Under the pieces are notes generated by a model. That model saw only the letters and a list, made by a program, of their open reading frames with translations. It did not search any database and was not told the DNA's origin. From positions 150,278,808 through 150,342,807 of the forward strand of contig OW804095.1 in the NCBI GenBank assembly GCA_942159475.1: 64,000 nucleotides of DNA, read 5' to 3'. Source of the stretch: Sthenelais limicola (taxonomy: Eukaryota; Annelida; Polychaeta; Phyllodocida; Sigalionidae). Positions 47,263-58,648 of this stretch are shown here, in pieces. Positions within the stretch are counted from its first letter, which is position 1, and each line of letters opens with the position of its first letter. The position numbers and the translations under genes were made by a program.

Positions 47263-47488
47263 GGGTCGATCAGATTTTCAGAAAATGTACAATTGGCAGC
47301 TGTACACATCTAGTAAATTCTGTTAAATTAGGCGGCAATTTGGTCAATACCAGGTAAATTTGAGTGCATTTGGCGTTGCATTCATTCTAGCAATCAGTAC
47401 TGTATTTTGAACTTTATTTTCGTCTAAAATTTGAGTTATTTGAGAAGATTGGCGAAGTTGAATTTTACATTTCCTGACAATCTGACCC
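47263..47488 (+). mobile_element. T34, T-element type B
   Basis: Left end GGGTCGATCAGATTTTCAG has four extra bases. Interior lost about 18 bases near 47395. Right end CTGACCC; ATGT on both sides. Confidence 0.88.
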
Positions 47489-49460
47489 ATGTATAATAGC
47501 CAGAAGGCATCGTTTGGCTGGAAGCCATGAATTTGTATGACTTCACATTATAGAACCATTATCGCTTTACAACTGCTACCAAAGTCTTTACCTCCTATAC
47601 AGTGGTCTTGCGTTTAGACTAATTTGACTTCCATACCCCCCATTTCCCCCATTTGCTTTCTTTTTACTGGACTAAATATAAGAGCAGTACCATTAAAGCA
47701 ATTTTGAACTTTGAATTGCTGACTGTTTGTCGTTGCAGTTGCTTTGAATTCAATAGAAAGACTTTGTATTTTCTTTGGTTAAATTGTTTGACTATTGGTT
47801 CGCATGCCTCAAACTGATTCATATTATACAAAAGAAGAAATAATAATGACAGGGGACTTTTGTGCAGGTAGTAGGCTGTGAGACGAATAAATAATTTGAT
47901 ACTGTGTGTGTCTACTGTCTGGGAAATGTTGGAGATAACTTAAGGGGGAAAAGTGATTCCTGAAAAGTTTTCAAATGACGATTTTGTATATATATTTGGA
48001 CTCTACTTGAACATTTAGTTGGAGCAATTCACCAATTCATCTGATTAATTACGCATAATTGTTTAATAAGAGACACGAACATGCTGCCTGAAAAGACTAG
48101 TGCTGTTGATAATTTGAATAAAGACAAGAAGCCACTGGAATTACACATTTCCCGCCGATCCTCCCTTTTTACACAGTATTCATATAAGTTATTGTAATTT
48201 GCCCAAATAAATCAATTATCTCTAAGGAAGCGAACCACCGTCTGGCGAAATATTGAACTCGGAAATAAACCGACAAATTGTTCATTTAATACTATTCAAG
48301 CCACCATACAAACCATGGTTATATGGTTGTATGCAGGTTTCACTAATGAATAGCAATACATTTAGGACGAAGGTAAAAGTAATATACCCTATTCTGCCTA
48401 TTTTTTCTATATAAATATATTGTGTATAAGGTATACTCTGAAGCTCTAAGCGTTGATCCTGAAACAGTGACAAGAGATCATGGTATGATCAAACAAGGTA
48501 AATGAAGTTGATGGATCCGATAAATTGAAAAGGTTAAACTGTTCTAGAACTTGTAGTATGTATAGTATAAACTTTGAAGTTGAAGAATGAGAAATATTTG
48601 TGATAGAATGACATGTAAAGTGATAATGGTAATAAGATAATGAGTAATTGAAAAACGGTATAGGCAACGCGACAAGACATCGACAGGGTTGGCACACGTC
48701 TTTGTTAAAATATTATAAATATTGGCCTTTATTTGTAATAAAAAATAAAAATATAACTGGTCATTTTCATATGAAATTGATTGATGATTGAGTGTGGGGG
48801 CGCTTCCTATGAGAGAAGGGTTTCAAGCACAGCCCACCTTTGTATTTTCAATAAATATTCTGTTACAAGACACTCTTGCAATAACTTCTATGTGATTAAG
48901 TTGTCACCTAAAATCCCGCTATATGATATATTGTAACGTAGATCATAAATCATTTATGCCTATATATATTCCCACATATTTTGTATCTAAATAATTTTAT
49001 TTAGCCAAGCGTTATGTGATACACAATGTTCTCAGTCGAAGCTAATGAGAAAACAAGTTATAATACTAATACACTTTTACAATCGAACAAAGATCGACCA
49101 AGATGTGTTACTAAGATATCAAAATTAAAGATTAAGCATCAAATCAATTCTTTCTTTAAAAGTTAAAAAAGGCAAATTAAGATCAAGTGGAGAATGAAGA
49201 GCATCATCAGACTACATCGGAATAGACTTTGGGGCGACTACATACTCTTATCGTGACAATCCATTGAAAAGAAAAATTTCATCAGTATAATAATAGTTAC
49301 AACATTCCATGATTCACCCAGGTGGGTAAATATGGATTTCTATAACACTTAATTTCATATGCGAATAATTCCACTTTCTTTGTCTATACCAGTTATAGCT
49401 TGGACTGAAACCATGAAAATAAAGCTAGCCAAAAATCCGCATGGTAGTCGGGGGCAGTGC
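47489..49460. other. Long unassigned AT-rich stretch
   Basis: Nothing recognised on either strand. Confidence 0.4.
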
Positions 49461-49516
49461 CAATTATGGACTGGGGGTCAGCTAGGGGGTGGGGGTGTAG
49501 GGTGGGAGGGGGTAAA
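49461..49516 (+). repeat. G-rich tract, G-quadruplex-prone
   Basis: Repeated blocks of G (GGGGGT, GGGGGTG, GGGTGGGAGGGGG) within about 55 bases. A second G-rich block lies just after T35 at 49827-49850. Confidence 0.7.
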
Positions 49517-49581
49517 ACGCAGGTGTACCTCCTCCTCCTCCTCCATCAATGACCACCTAGTCATCCTGTTCACCTGTACGT

Positions 49582-49817
49582 GGGTCAGAGTTTCAGAAAA
49601 TGTACAATTCGCCTTCACCAATCCTCTCAAATAGCCCACATTTAACACAAGAATAAGCTTCAAAATGCAGTTTAACATAACAAAACTGATACTTTAAATC
49701 AATGTGATACCAAATATACTCAGATATACCCGGTATTCTTAATTTTTTCAGCCTTATTTTGGAGAATTGCCTAAATATGTACAGCTGCCAATTGTGCATT
49801 TTCTGCAAATCTGACCC
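49582..49817 (-). mobile_element. T35, T-element type A
   Basis: Complete. Flanks CCTGTACG and CCTGTATG form an 8-bp direct repeat with one mismatch. Confidence 0.92.
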
Positions 49818-49850
49818 CTGTATGGTCGGGGGGAGGGGGTCTGGGGGATG

Positions 49851-50845
49851 GCAGGAGTCTGCGCGTCCGAGTGGTGGCCATTATGAAATGAACAATAACC
49901 CATCCAGCCAGTGATATTGACACCAAGTGAAAGCTACTCTCCTTATCGCCAGTCATTATCCAACTCAGCCGGAAAAACTCGAAGGGCTTCATGATTGGTT
50001 TGGCTAGGTGGGAGGAAGTCCAGGTGAACGCTAGCCTGTGCATGGCTTGGACTGGTGCCAGGGATTGGTGTGTGTGGAGTGGGGATATGGAGAGATGGTG
50101 TGATTTTATATAATATCAATTTATATGATGAGGGATAGGGGTGTTAGGGATTGGAGGCTCATTGTCTGAAGTCACGCTCTGAAGAGTGTCAACTAAGTAA
50201 GAGTCAGTGTCGTCCCCATATTGGGCCAATTTCGAAAAGTAATTATTGAACAAAAATTCGCCATGGCTATTGCATAATTATTGATACTTTTCGTGAAAAT
50301 GAATTTATACAGAGAAATCTCGCAGTGGGATTCATCTTGTTCTTTGTTGGTTTTCAAAAGTGGTATTGAGAGTGTTTAAAATTAATACCGGGTTTTGGGT
50401 CTGTATGATTGACTTGACAATCAAAATATTCCACAAATTTCTTTTCAATTAACCATTTTGAGACATTGAGACACCTTTAAGACATTGATTTAGAAAAACG
50501 TTGCCATTGCTTCGGTTGAAGGGTCCCAATGAATAATGAACCCAATATATATTTACCAGTTGGTTGTTAGACTGGGGTTCTTAAACCATTCGACATTCGA
50601 TCAATCACCATCAGTATAAATTGGTTAATTGTTTGGTCTGATTAGAATTTGCCCTCACGACATGGAAACTTCTACATCTGAATGCTACACGTCTATCCTA
50701 TTGGATGTGACATCTAGTATGTCATGTCAGGTGCTGTCAAGGTTTACATTATTATTGTTTATCATTGGTTTTAATTTACATTCCTTAAAAGTAAATATAC
50801 AAGGGAATTAGATTTAGATACAGGAGGTACTGGCATAAAAAAAAA
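49851..50845. other. Unassigned stretch
   Basis: Nothing recognised. Confidence 0.4.
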
Positions 50846-51130
50846 CCAATATACTCTCAAGAACCCTAATATACTCGCAAGAAGTTTAATATACTGGCAA
50901 GAATGCCTATACATACTGACGAGAACGCAAATATGCTTGCAACAACCCCAATATACTCGCAACAACCCCAATATACTTGAAACAACCCCAATATACTCGC
51001 AACAACCCCAATATACTTGAAACAACCCAATATACTCGCAACAACCTTATATATACTGGCAAGATATGGCAACAACCCAATGTACTCACAACAACCCCAA
51101 ATATACTGGCAAGAACCCCAAGATACTGAC
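50846..51130. repeat. 18-bp minisatellite
   Basis: About 16 units close to CCCAATATACTCGCAACA; outer units more diverged (CTGGCAAGAA variants). Because 18 is a multiple of three, all three minus frames stay open and yield repetitive peptides. Two isolated units lie at 51297-51333. Confidence 0.93.
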
Positions 51131-51333
51131 TAGAATCTCAGAACCCAAGGAAGAACGTTATTTTAGATGTAAAGGTTCAACATGACAAGCATTGCAAGAC
51201 ATTTAGCATGAGTTTCATTCTAGGTGTCCTAGCTATTATATCAATACAACATGTTTTGTGAGGTCCAAAACATTACCTTTGCTATCAGGTTGAATCAAGA
51301 ACCCAAATACTGGAAAGAACCCCAATACACTGG

Positions 51334-52218
51334 TCCCAGGTCCTCATAATAAAACCATTTCTCACAAGAGTAGCCGAGAGGAGACAGTTGCTACTGGCAC
51401 AATGACCGTGCAATTAACTTGGCTGACATTTCCTTGCATCTAGTCATTATACTGACTGAATGTGCAGTTATTATAACATGAGACCCTGTACATCATGAAT
51501 ACTGGTATCATATTATGCATTATTTCCCTAAGCTTGTATTCAGATATGCGTGCTAAACATCTATGAATATCATTTGGCAAAAGGAAAGTATTCAAGATTG
51601 CATTCATGTTACTGATTGTGAACATGTAAAAGTATTGATGGGCATTATGGCACAGGTATGTGTTTGTGTCAAGCATCACATCCAGTGAACCAAAATGAGT
51701 GTATCTGTTATTATTATTGCTTATTCATCTTTTACAAATACAAATAAATACAAATAGATACTAATAAAAATGGTTTGCTGACTATTATTATAACATTAAA
51801 TTCGAAAAAGTTACAGGTTTGATTGGTGAGAACTAATGCTGTATACCTGGTCGTTATCTCCAAATGTTATTAACTTCATGCACAGAAACTTTCAGAATTT
51901 CTATAGTTTATTCCATTATTATTACTATCAATAACCCAATATGCCAGTGGGACCACCCAAGATTATAAGTTACGTAGAATATGGTCCCCAAAGTCGGCCG
52001 TGTGACCAAAGGAGCGGAGGCCAAAAATTAACCTCAATTATTTCAAGTGCTTCCTCAAGTTCTTTACCTCAAGAACTTACGGACTAATTACTAGCTGTGG
52101 GAAGATCAAGGAAGGGCTAAAAGTTCTGCTTTTGTAGCCCAGGAATAACTCAATCTTTGCGTCATTTCAATGACGCGATCGCGTTGCATACTTACAGACC
52201 AGCCGGCCTCTTATTGAC
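51334..52218. other. Unassigned stretch
   Basis: CpG-containing palindrome CGCGATCGCG near 52175-52184, shortly before the X-box-like pair. Otherwise nothing recognised. Confidence 0.35.
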
Positions 52219-52247
52219 GTAACCATGGCGACAGTATCCATAGAAAC
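52219..52247. promoter_or_regulatory. Two adjacent RFX X-box-like sites
   Basis: GTAACCATGGCGAC (52219-52232) and GTATCCATAGAAAC (52234-52247), one base apart. Each fits the general X-box pattern RYYNYYATRRNRAC with one mismatch. RFX factors use such sites in ciliary gene promoters. The first site overlaps the ATG of the frame below. Confidence 0.35.
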
Positions 52248-52467
52248 ACAACAATTGTTGCGCCACCATACCTCACTTTGCGGAACTAACTCAATAGCTT
52301 CCGATACCTATCGCACAATGCCGTCACTCATCTCTCTATGCCTTGTTAATTTCTTGATTAAAAATGATAAGGACACAATAAGAAGAGGCTCCACCTGCCC
52401 CCCATCTTCAAGAAGCTTTCACACCTTGCGACAAAAGTTCTCAAACCAACTCCTCTCGCCATTGTAA
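52225..52467 (+). CDS. 80-codon open frame downstream of X-box pair
   Basis: ATG at 52225 in good context (AACCATGGC). Product starts MATVSIETQQLLRHH and has no recognisable domain. If the X-boxes are real the true start could be here or downstream; alternatively the ATG exists only because X-boxes contain CCATGG. Confidence 0.2.
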   Translation: MATVSIETQQLLRHHTSLCGTNSIASDTYRTMPSLISLCLVNFLIKNDKDTIRRGSTCPPSSRSFHTLRQKFSNQLLSPL

Positions 52468-53013
52468 ATGCTTCAACGATTCTAAGTGCATTAAGTTTGA
52501 CTTTTGCATTAAGATCACAGTTCAAAGAGGGTTTGTATCTAGAGATATATGTGTGTGTGTTTTAGGGACAATTTGCTTACTCAACATTACACATCTCTAT
52601 GTATGTAAATAGTAAATAAAAGCCCACGCTTGATTGAAGACAATGAAATATCTATGTACGAACGTTACATAATACACAGGTGAAGCAATTAGTCCTGCTT
52701 TTGTCAGGGTCCCACAAAAGCCAGAGTCTCCCCAACTTTAACCACAGCTCGTTAGGGATAATAAAAGATGAGCTTTTTCTTGTCAATCATGTCGACAAGC
52801 TCACGACATCCACTCGTCCTCCCCTCCTCCCTTTTGACCCTTAGAATACTGCGAAACCCTCTCCAAACACCCCAACTCCACTCCAACTCGTACTCAAGTT
52901 CTGTTTTCAAACCTCCTTCAGTTTAGGTGTGAGGGAAACCCCCGATGAGATTCTCTTAAACTGCAGGGATATATTCCTAGATAATGCCTAGGAATACAAA
53001 GGTAGGAGGTATC
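52468..53013. other. Unassigned stretch
   Basis: Short (GT)n near 52550. Nothing else recognised. Confidence 0.4.
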
Positions 53014-53249
53014 GGGATCAGATTTTCAGAAAATGTACAATTCACCTTTACCAATTCTCTCAAATAATCCAAATTTCAGACGAAAATAACGTTTAAAATA
53101 CAGTTCAACCTAACCAAACAGATTGCTAGCATGTATGCAATACCGAATATACTCGAATTTACCTAGTATTGACTTAATTGCAGCCTGATTTAGCAGAATT
53201 TACTAAATGTGTACAGCTGCCAATTGTACATTTTCTGAAAATCTTACCC
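53014..53249 (-). mobile_element. T36, T-element type B
   Basis: Complete; GGGATCAG left, CTTACCC right. No clear long duplication. Confidence 0.9.
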
Positions 53250-54594
53250 ATGGTCGAGGAGGGTGCTCTTGCACACCTCAACTACACCTGCTTCACGATC
53301 TCTTGAAGGCGGATAAGATTTAAGAATGGTGTCAGTGGACATCGGTCCTTAGGAAAAGTAGCATCGTGGCACTTTAGTGTCAGGTTTTCCTATCCACTCC
53401 ATAGATTACCTCGCAATGTTTATATTTAGTTACTTTGTTACTGGATACATTGATTCAGGAGGTTCACATTTAGAAATCTGGCACAGCAATGCATAATCCC
53501 TTATTTGAATCTTAGATTCCATGTATTGGTCTTGGTGCAAGAAACTGTTATGATTGCAGCACATGTGTTGAACCCTTTTGAATGAATGAATTGCCAGTCA
53601 AGTAAAACAATTTTTTTGTAACGATTGCCAGACAAGCAAAATAAATTATTTGAAGGAGAGATGGCGATGAAGCCATTACAAGACTTTATCTTTCCCATCA
53701 TGCATTTTGGAATAGATTATTGATAGAGGAAATAACATTATTGAGAATATTGAGGTTATTTTGGATAAAGGTGCTGCTAAATGTGTATGCCAGAGCAACG
53801 AGAATCCCCCTATTGCAACCGCATTATTGTTCCTTTTCATTACTCAATAAACAGTTCCAAAATATAATTATTTTCTAGGGGAAAATCAAATTTAAAACAA
53901 ATAGTATATTGTAACAAAGGTGTTAATTTGTACCCTTGTCAGCTGGTTAATTAATGAAGAAAGAAGTAGTTGAGTTGTAGAGATGTAGAGAGTCTTTTTA
54001 ATTATTCTGATCTTCAATATATATATAGAGATATAGTCCAATGTAGATACAAGTGGTTGTAGAATAGCAGTAGAAATGAAGTGGAAGTTTGATCGTATAA
54101 ATATATGGTTAGTTAGACAATTTCTCCTTCCAGGTTTTGTGAGTGAGAAATGTCTGTAAACAGTGGAAGTGGCTTTCCCCAAATCTATCTGTCACTTACA
54201 CAGATAGATTTCCAGCCAAACCTTCCAACTCCCTTGTGAATCTCTTACGGTATACGTGCTAACAGCCACATATACACGATGATTTACATTTAATTCCAAA
54301 ACTATCCTTACAAACCTCTCTTCGTCTGATGATAGGGTTTATACATATACCAATAGAGACCACTGTGTGCAAGTCAGCAAGCTAACATATCATTAATTCA
54401 CATTCCCATGAACTTCCACTACTCAGTCGTCATTTTTGTCAACTTATATCTGAACTGAATTCTTAACTTCACATTTAAAGGGTAAAAAATTTGTTCTTTG
54501 AGTCAGAAACTTTTGACCTTTCTAAGATCAAGTTTCATTCGGGACCTGAAAAGGTTGTATTTTCTAATTCATATACGGTAATTATAGGCGTTCG
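53250..54594. other. Unassigned stretch
   Basis: Nothing recognised. Confidence 0.4.
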
Positions 54595-54861
54595 ATGGCT
54601 AGACTGTGGCCTTTAGTTAGCGGCATCTTAGGAAATAATTTTCAGAAAAATACCTGTTCAAATAACGATATAAATTCAATTGTAGAGGAACCTATAGTCA
54701 GGAGGGATTCAATAATTGAATTACAGTTGATGAAAAGATTTTTTAAAAGAGCCGGGACTATTCAGGGTCCATTATGTCATTGGAGGAAGGTGAGGTGGCC
54801 CGGGGGGGGCGAAGTTGGAAAGGGGGGGGGTCAATATAGAGCTGCTATAAACATTTATTGA
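54595..54861 (+). CDS. 88-codon open frame, unknown
   Basis: ATG at 54595 (CGATGGC). The first 70 residues look protein-like (starts MARLWPLVSGILGNNFQKN; contains EEPIVRRDSIIELQLMKRFF). The C-terminal part runs into a G-run (WPGGGEVGKGGG) and is doubtful. No family recognised. Confidence 0.22.
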   Translation: MARLWPLVSGILGNNFQKNTCSNNDINSIVEEPIVRRDSIIELQLMKRFFKRAGTIQGPLCHWRKVRWPGGGEVGKGGGQYRAAINIY

Positions 54862-54959
54862 GCATTGCATACAAGCGCTGCTATCAGTATATCAGCCTTT
54901 TCATAATTCTTTTGAGTCGGTGAAACACCCAAACTAGACAACAGCAATTTTCATAAGGT

Positions 54960-55280
54960 TGGTTGTATTGACATAGTCAGTCTGATGTTTCGATTCCTAC
55001 GTTTTGGTTCTTACAGTTGAACCTTCTTCAGGGAATGATTTTATAAGAGGAGAAATAGGGGCTATATTTAGCTCGTTTTATATTTTATTTTTACATCAAT
55101 TTATCCTATATTTAACCCTAAGCCTCAGTCGTATACAGTAAAAAGGCCTTCTAAATTAATGGTAAATGTGGGCAGAAATGAAATTAACTTTTCATATAGA
55201 CATGTAGACCTTTTTTGTCATTTCATATTGTATCTAATTGGGCAACTAAAAGATTTTCTTATCTTATCTTATCTTATCAA
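54960..55280 (+). mobile_element. Possible retroelement 3-prime region
   Basis: 54980-55033 contains GATGTTTCGATTCCTACG and ACCTTCTTCAGGG. On the minus strand this reads CTGAAGA, a GGTTC/GAACC stem, AAAAC, and later GAAACATC, a layout resembling hammerhead-like motifs near Penelope-type and other retroelements. A (TTATC)n tail follows at 55257-55277. No reverse transcriptase frame is visible. Confidence 0.3.
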
Positions 55281-55872
55281 AATAGTGTAACTTTGGTTAC
55301 CATAATTCTTTGTATTTGTTATATTTTAACGTGGATTAATCATTTCTGAGGATGGTGTACCTCCATGTGTGTTACCAGCTTCACCTCCCCCCTCCACGCC
55401 CCCCCCCCCCATCCATTCCCCGATCCTCCTTTGTACATTACTCGTAATTTTTATCTCCCACCCTCGCGAGTAGACCCTGGAATCTCATCACATCACCTCA
55501 TCGCATTTCCACAGCTAACAAAACACAGATATAAGGTTTCCTTTACCTCCATTTGGACATATGGCCCAGGTACCTGTGTGTGTATTATATCCAAGTACAT
55601 TTCATCAACAGCTGACTGCTGTATACCAGGGCTCCGCCCACCTTTCAAACCATCCACATCACAAGTCCCTCGGATTCCCATCAATAAATAAAAATGACGC
55701 AAGTGAACAATAGTTAGAGTCTTACGGGAGCCATTGCCTTTAGAACAAATAGAAATGGCAGCAAGAGAGGGACAGGTTAATGTACCTCCTATTGATACCC
55801 CTGATGGTGATACCCATAGCGTTTAGTCTTACCCCTACACAACCCCTCAATGGGGTATATACTCTCAATGAG
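55281..55872. other. Unassigned stretch
   Basis: C-rich run at 55383-55412. A 108-codon plus frame (55365-55691) is Pro/Ser-rich because of it and probably not coding. Confidence 0.35.
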
Positions 55873-56107
55873 GGGTCAGATTTTCAGAAAATGTACCATT
55901 TAACTTCGCCAATCTTCTCAAATAAGCCAAATTTCAGACGAAAATAAAGTTCAAAATACAGTTCAACCTAACCAAACAGATTGCTAGAATCAATGCAATG
56001 CCAAATATACTCGAATTTACCCAGTATTGACCAAATTGCAGCCTAATTTAGCAGAATTTACTGAATGTAAACAGCGGCCAATTGTACATTTTTGGAAAAT
56101 CTGACCC
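55873..56107 (-). mobile_element. T37, T-element type B
   Basis: Complete; left TIR one change (GTACCATTT). Flanks share only AATG. Confidence 0.92.
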
Positions 56108-56524
56108 AATGCTAGCGTGAGGAGCAGTGCTCTTATGTGATCTGTATGATGACGCAACACCCCAATTACTTCAAAGGCTCAGGTGTCTCTTGCGGAGGCC
56201 AAATTAGGAAGCTGGAGTAATTTGTGCTGATTTGCAGGCATTCTGGATAGTGTTAAACCATTGGGGCAAGGCTTTCAAGGGCTATTATACGCTCTGGGAA
56301 CAATGGTGCCCCCACAGGGGAGCGGAGACAAGTGGAACGAGTTGCCTCTAGGCTACTGCCATTAGAAACGACCAAATGAAGCATCCTTATGTCAGGGAAG
56401 TGGCGGCTGTGACAATGGTTCTGGCAGGGAAGGCTTCTGGGTGGCCATTTTGTGATATCTCCGAGTGAGTGAGAGAAAAGTTACAAAGCCTTTGATGCGT
56501 TTACCTTCCAGGTATATATGATAT
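56108..56524. other. Unassigned stretch
   Basis: Nothing recognised. Confidence 0.4.
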
Positions 56525-56905
56525 GTGCACAGAGATTTGCATTTTTATAAAAGAAGGCAAACGGTTCTTGTGCAATCTTACTCACTTTTATGGGTCGTTT
56601 GGTTTGCAGTAAGAGGAAGAATGACTTCTATTTGGCATGTGGTTTCTATACAGATATATATCTCTTCTCTTTTTCCCACCTGTGTATTAGTTAAATTCCG
56701 CAGGCAGGGCCTGTCATTGAATAAGGCTGGGAAATCAGTTTGGAAATCTGAAATCTTTAATTATATATTTGATCAAATTTCATCCAATAGCTTTGGCGAC
56801 TTCAAACGACAGTTTTGTGCGAAATATACCGAAAAAATAAATCTTATTGGCAAAACCGAAGAGCAAAACAAAAGTAGATCGATGGGTGCTAACGTCGAGG
56901 TATAG
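56525..56905 (+). CDS. 126-codon open frame, longest in the window, unknown
   Basis: Starts at GTG. The second half is more protein-like than the first (contains KSVWKSEIFNYIFDQISS and DFKRQFCAKYTEKINLIGK). No domain or splice context convinces me. Longest uninterrupted frame here, but still short enough to be chance. Confidence 0.18.
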   Translation: MHRDLHFYKRRQTVLVQSYSLLWVVWFAVRGRMTSIWHVVSIQIYISSLFPTCVLVKFRRQGLSLNKAGKSVWKSEIFNYIFDQISSNSFGDFKRQFCAKYTEKINLIGKTEEQNKSRSMGANVEV

Positions 56906-56996
56906 AATATATAAATTAGCGGCTGTATTTTGCATTGTGAGACCTTAAATGTTTGCTTTGCAGACAAAGCCGGGGGCAAGGAACGCCGGTCTTGAA

Positions 56997-57050
56997 AACG
57001 TCAGATCGACGTCACGTCAACGTCAAATCTACGTCAGGACGTCAGGAGAA
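56997..57050. repeat. ACGTC cluster
   Basis: ACGTC or GACGTC occurs five times between 57008 and 57046 (for example GACGTCACGTCAACGTCAAA), several as the CREB/ATF half-site ACGTCA. Confidence 0.7.
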
Positions 57051-57493
57051 CACACACACCCTGTACTTCTGTCCCCCGAGGCCCCTCTTTTCCCAATACT
57101 TCAAAAATCCTCGAGTATGCCTCCTCTGTAATCGGAGACAGAAATTCGCGAGAAGCCCTCAATTGCATCTGATCTCCCAATCGTATTTTTTCCTTCATCA
57201 AAGCGGACAAAAAAAATAATGGTCACCATCTGCGGGGTACACAACAGGAAGGGAAATATGGTCAATGTAAGATAATATAGACAAAACAAACCCACGAAAA
57301 GGCAAACAGGGCCTGTACAAATAAGCTGAATATACAGAGTTTGGAGATTAAGTTTCCTTTGCCTGCTCTGTAGAGAAGCCTACGATATGCATCTATATGA
57401 ATAGACACGCTTGCTGTATTTGCCACTGCACTGAGAGAAATTAATTCTTTGCTTTAGAGTTTGACGTGAATCGGTGTCATTGTCAAAACATAG
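57051..57493. other. Unassigned stretch
   Basis: Nothing further recognised. Confidence 0.4.
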
Positions 57494-57515
57494 ACAACCC
57501 GAGATATCATCTATT

Positions 57516-57752
57516 GGGTCAGATTCTTCAGAAAATGTACAATTGGCAGCTCTACACATTTAGTTAATTCTGCTAAGTTAGACTGAAAAATGGGCAATAC
57601 TCGGTATAACTGTATATATTTGTTATTACCGTGGTTCAAACAATCTGTTGGGATATGTTGAATCAAATTTTGAGCATTATTCTTGTCTCAAATTTGAGTT
57701 ATTTGCGACGATTGGAGAAGGCGAATTGTACACTTTCCGGCAATTTCACCCC
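57516..57752 (+). mobile_element. T38, T-element type D
   Basis: Interior CAAACAATCTGTTGGGATAT, right end CCGGCAATTTCACCC, as in T16. Left TIR has an extra T (GGGTCAGATTCTTCAG). Flanks share ATT. Confidence 0.88.
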
Positions 57753-57974
57753 ATTGTACAAACGTTGGCAGATTTTTGAAAGCACATTTATTATTGGAAT
57801 ATCATGAACATCTCTCGCTTTATTCGCCTAAACAATATTTGATGGGGATCTTTGAATGGGCGTCAAAATTAATGGGATGCCTTTCAAAAGAAGATCTGGG
57901 ACATAGGATAGATTTATGGGTTGAAGCCCTCATGGGACGCTTTCTGACAGGTTGTCAGAATGTATGGGGCTTTT

Positions 57975-58209
57975 GGGTCAGATATTCAGAAAATGTACAA
58001 TTCAACTTCGCCAATCTTCTCAAATAACCCAAATTTCAGACGAAACTAAAGTTCAAAATACAGTTCAACCTAACCAAACAGATTGCTAGAACCAATACAA
58101 TGCTGAATATACTCGAATTTACCTAGTATTGGCCAAATTGCAGCCTAATTCAGCAGAATTTACTAAATGAGTACATCTGCCAATTGTACATTTTCTGAAA
58201 ATCTTACCC
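57975..58209 (-). mobile_element. T39, T-element type B
   Basis: Complete. ATGGGGCTTTT before and ATGGGCTTTCT after form an imperfect direct repeat of about 10 bp. Confidence 0.92.
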
Positions 58210-58445
58210 ATGGGCTTTCTATAGCCCCAATTCGTACAATTCTATTAAGTACGTCACCTATTAAGTTGCTTGGGGTAATCGCATATTTAAATAGGCCTTC
58301 TCAGCTACCCCCTCAATGGCCACTTTTGTACATATTATATACAAACTCTCATCGTTAAGATGTTACCTTTCACATTTGTGTACGCTCGATATGGGGCCTT
58401 CAGTCGTGGAGACACGGTGAAAGACTAGCATCTGGGGTATTATTT

Positions 58446-58648
58446 GGGTCAGGCCGTCAACTCGCCTCTCAAATAGCAAAGATTTAAGACAAAAAAATAG
58501 GTTCAAAATACAAATCAACATAACCGAAAACATTTGATTGAAATCAATACAATACTAATACATACTCAAATATATCTAGTATTTATCATTTTTCAGCCTA
58601 ATTAAGTTGAATTTACTTAATGGGTAGAGCTGGCGATTGTACATTCTC
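58446..58648 (-). mobile_element. T40, diverged T-element
   Basis: Left TIR reduced to GGGTCAGGCCGTC followed directly by CTCGCCTCTC, so about 20 bases are lost. Interior is C/D-like (CAACATAACCGAAAACATTTG). It runs into the ATTCA tail of the next element at its right end. Confidence 0.75.

Larger units (their letters stand above)
57494..58224 (+). pseudogene. Open frame hit by two T-elements, unknown
   Basis: Between T38 and T39 a frame is open and protein-like (contains SPKQYLMGIFEWASKLMG and KEDLGHRIDLWVEALMGRF). If both elements and their duplications are removed it extends from just after TAG at 57491 to TAG at 58222, about 80 codons. As it stands, T39 replaces the last codons with element sequence. 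No family known; a chance frame is possible. Confidence 0.22.

Noticed and set aside
50771..51089. Overlapping minus frames rich in YWGCCEYIGV
   Set aside because: By-product of the 18-bp minisatellite period being a multiple of three.
50846..51130. CRISPR-like regular array
   Set aside because: Units are contiguous with no unique spacers, and the DNA is eukaryotic in character.
55365..55691. 108-codon Pro/Ser-rich frame
   Set aside because: Caused by a C-rich run; the opposite strand is open as well.
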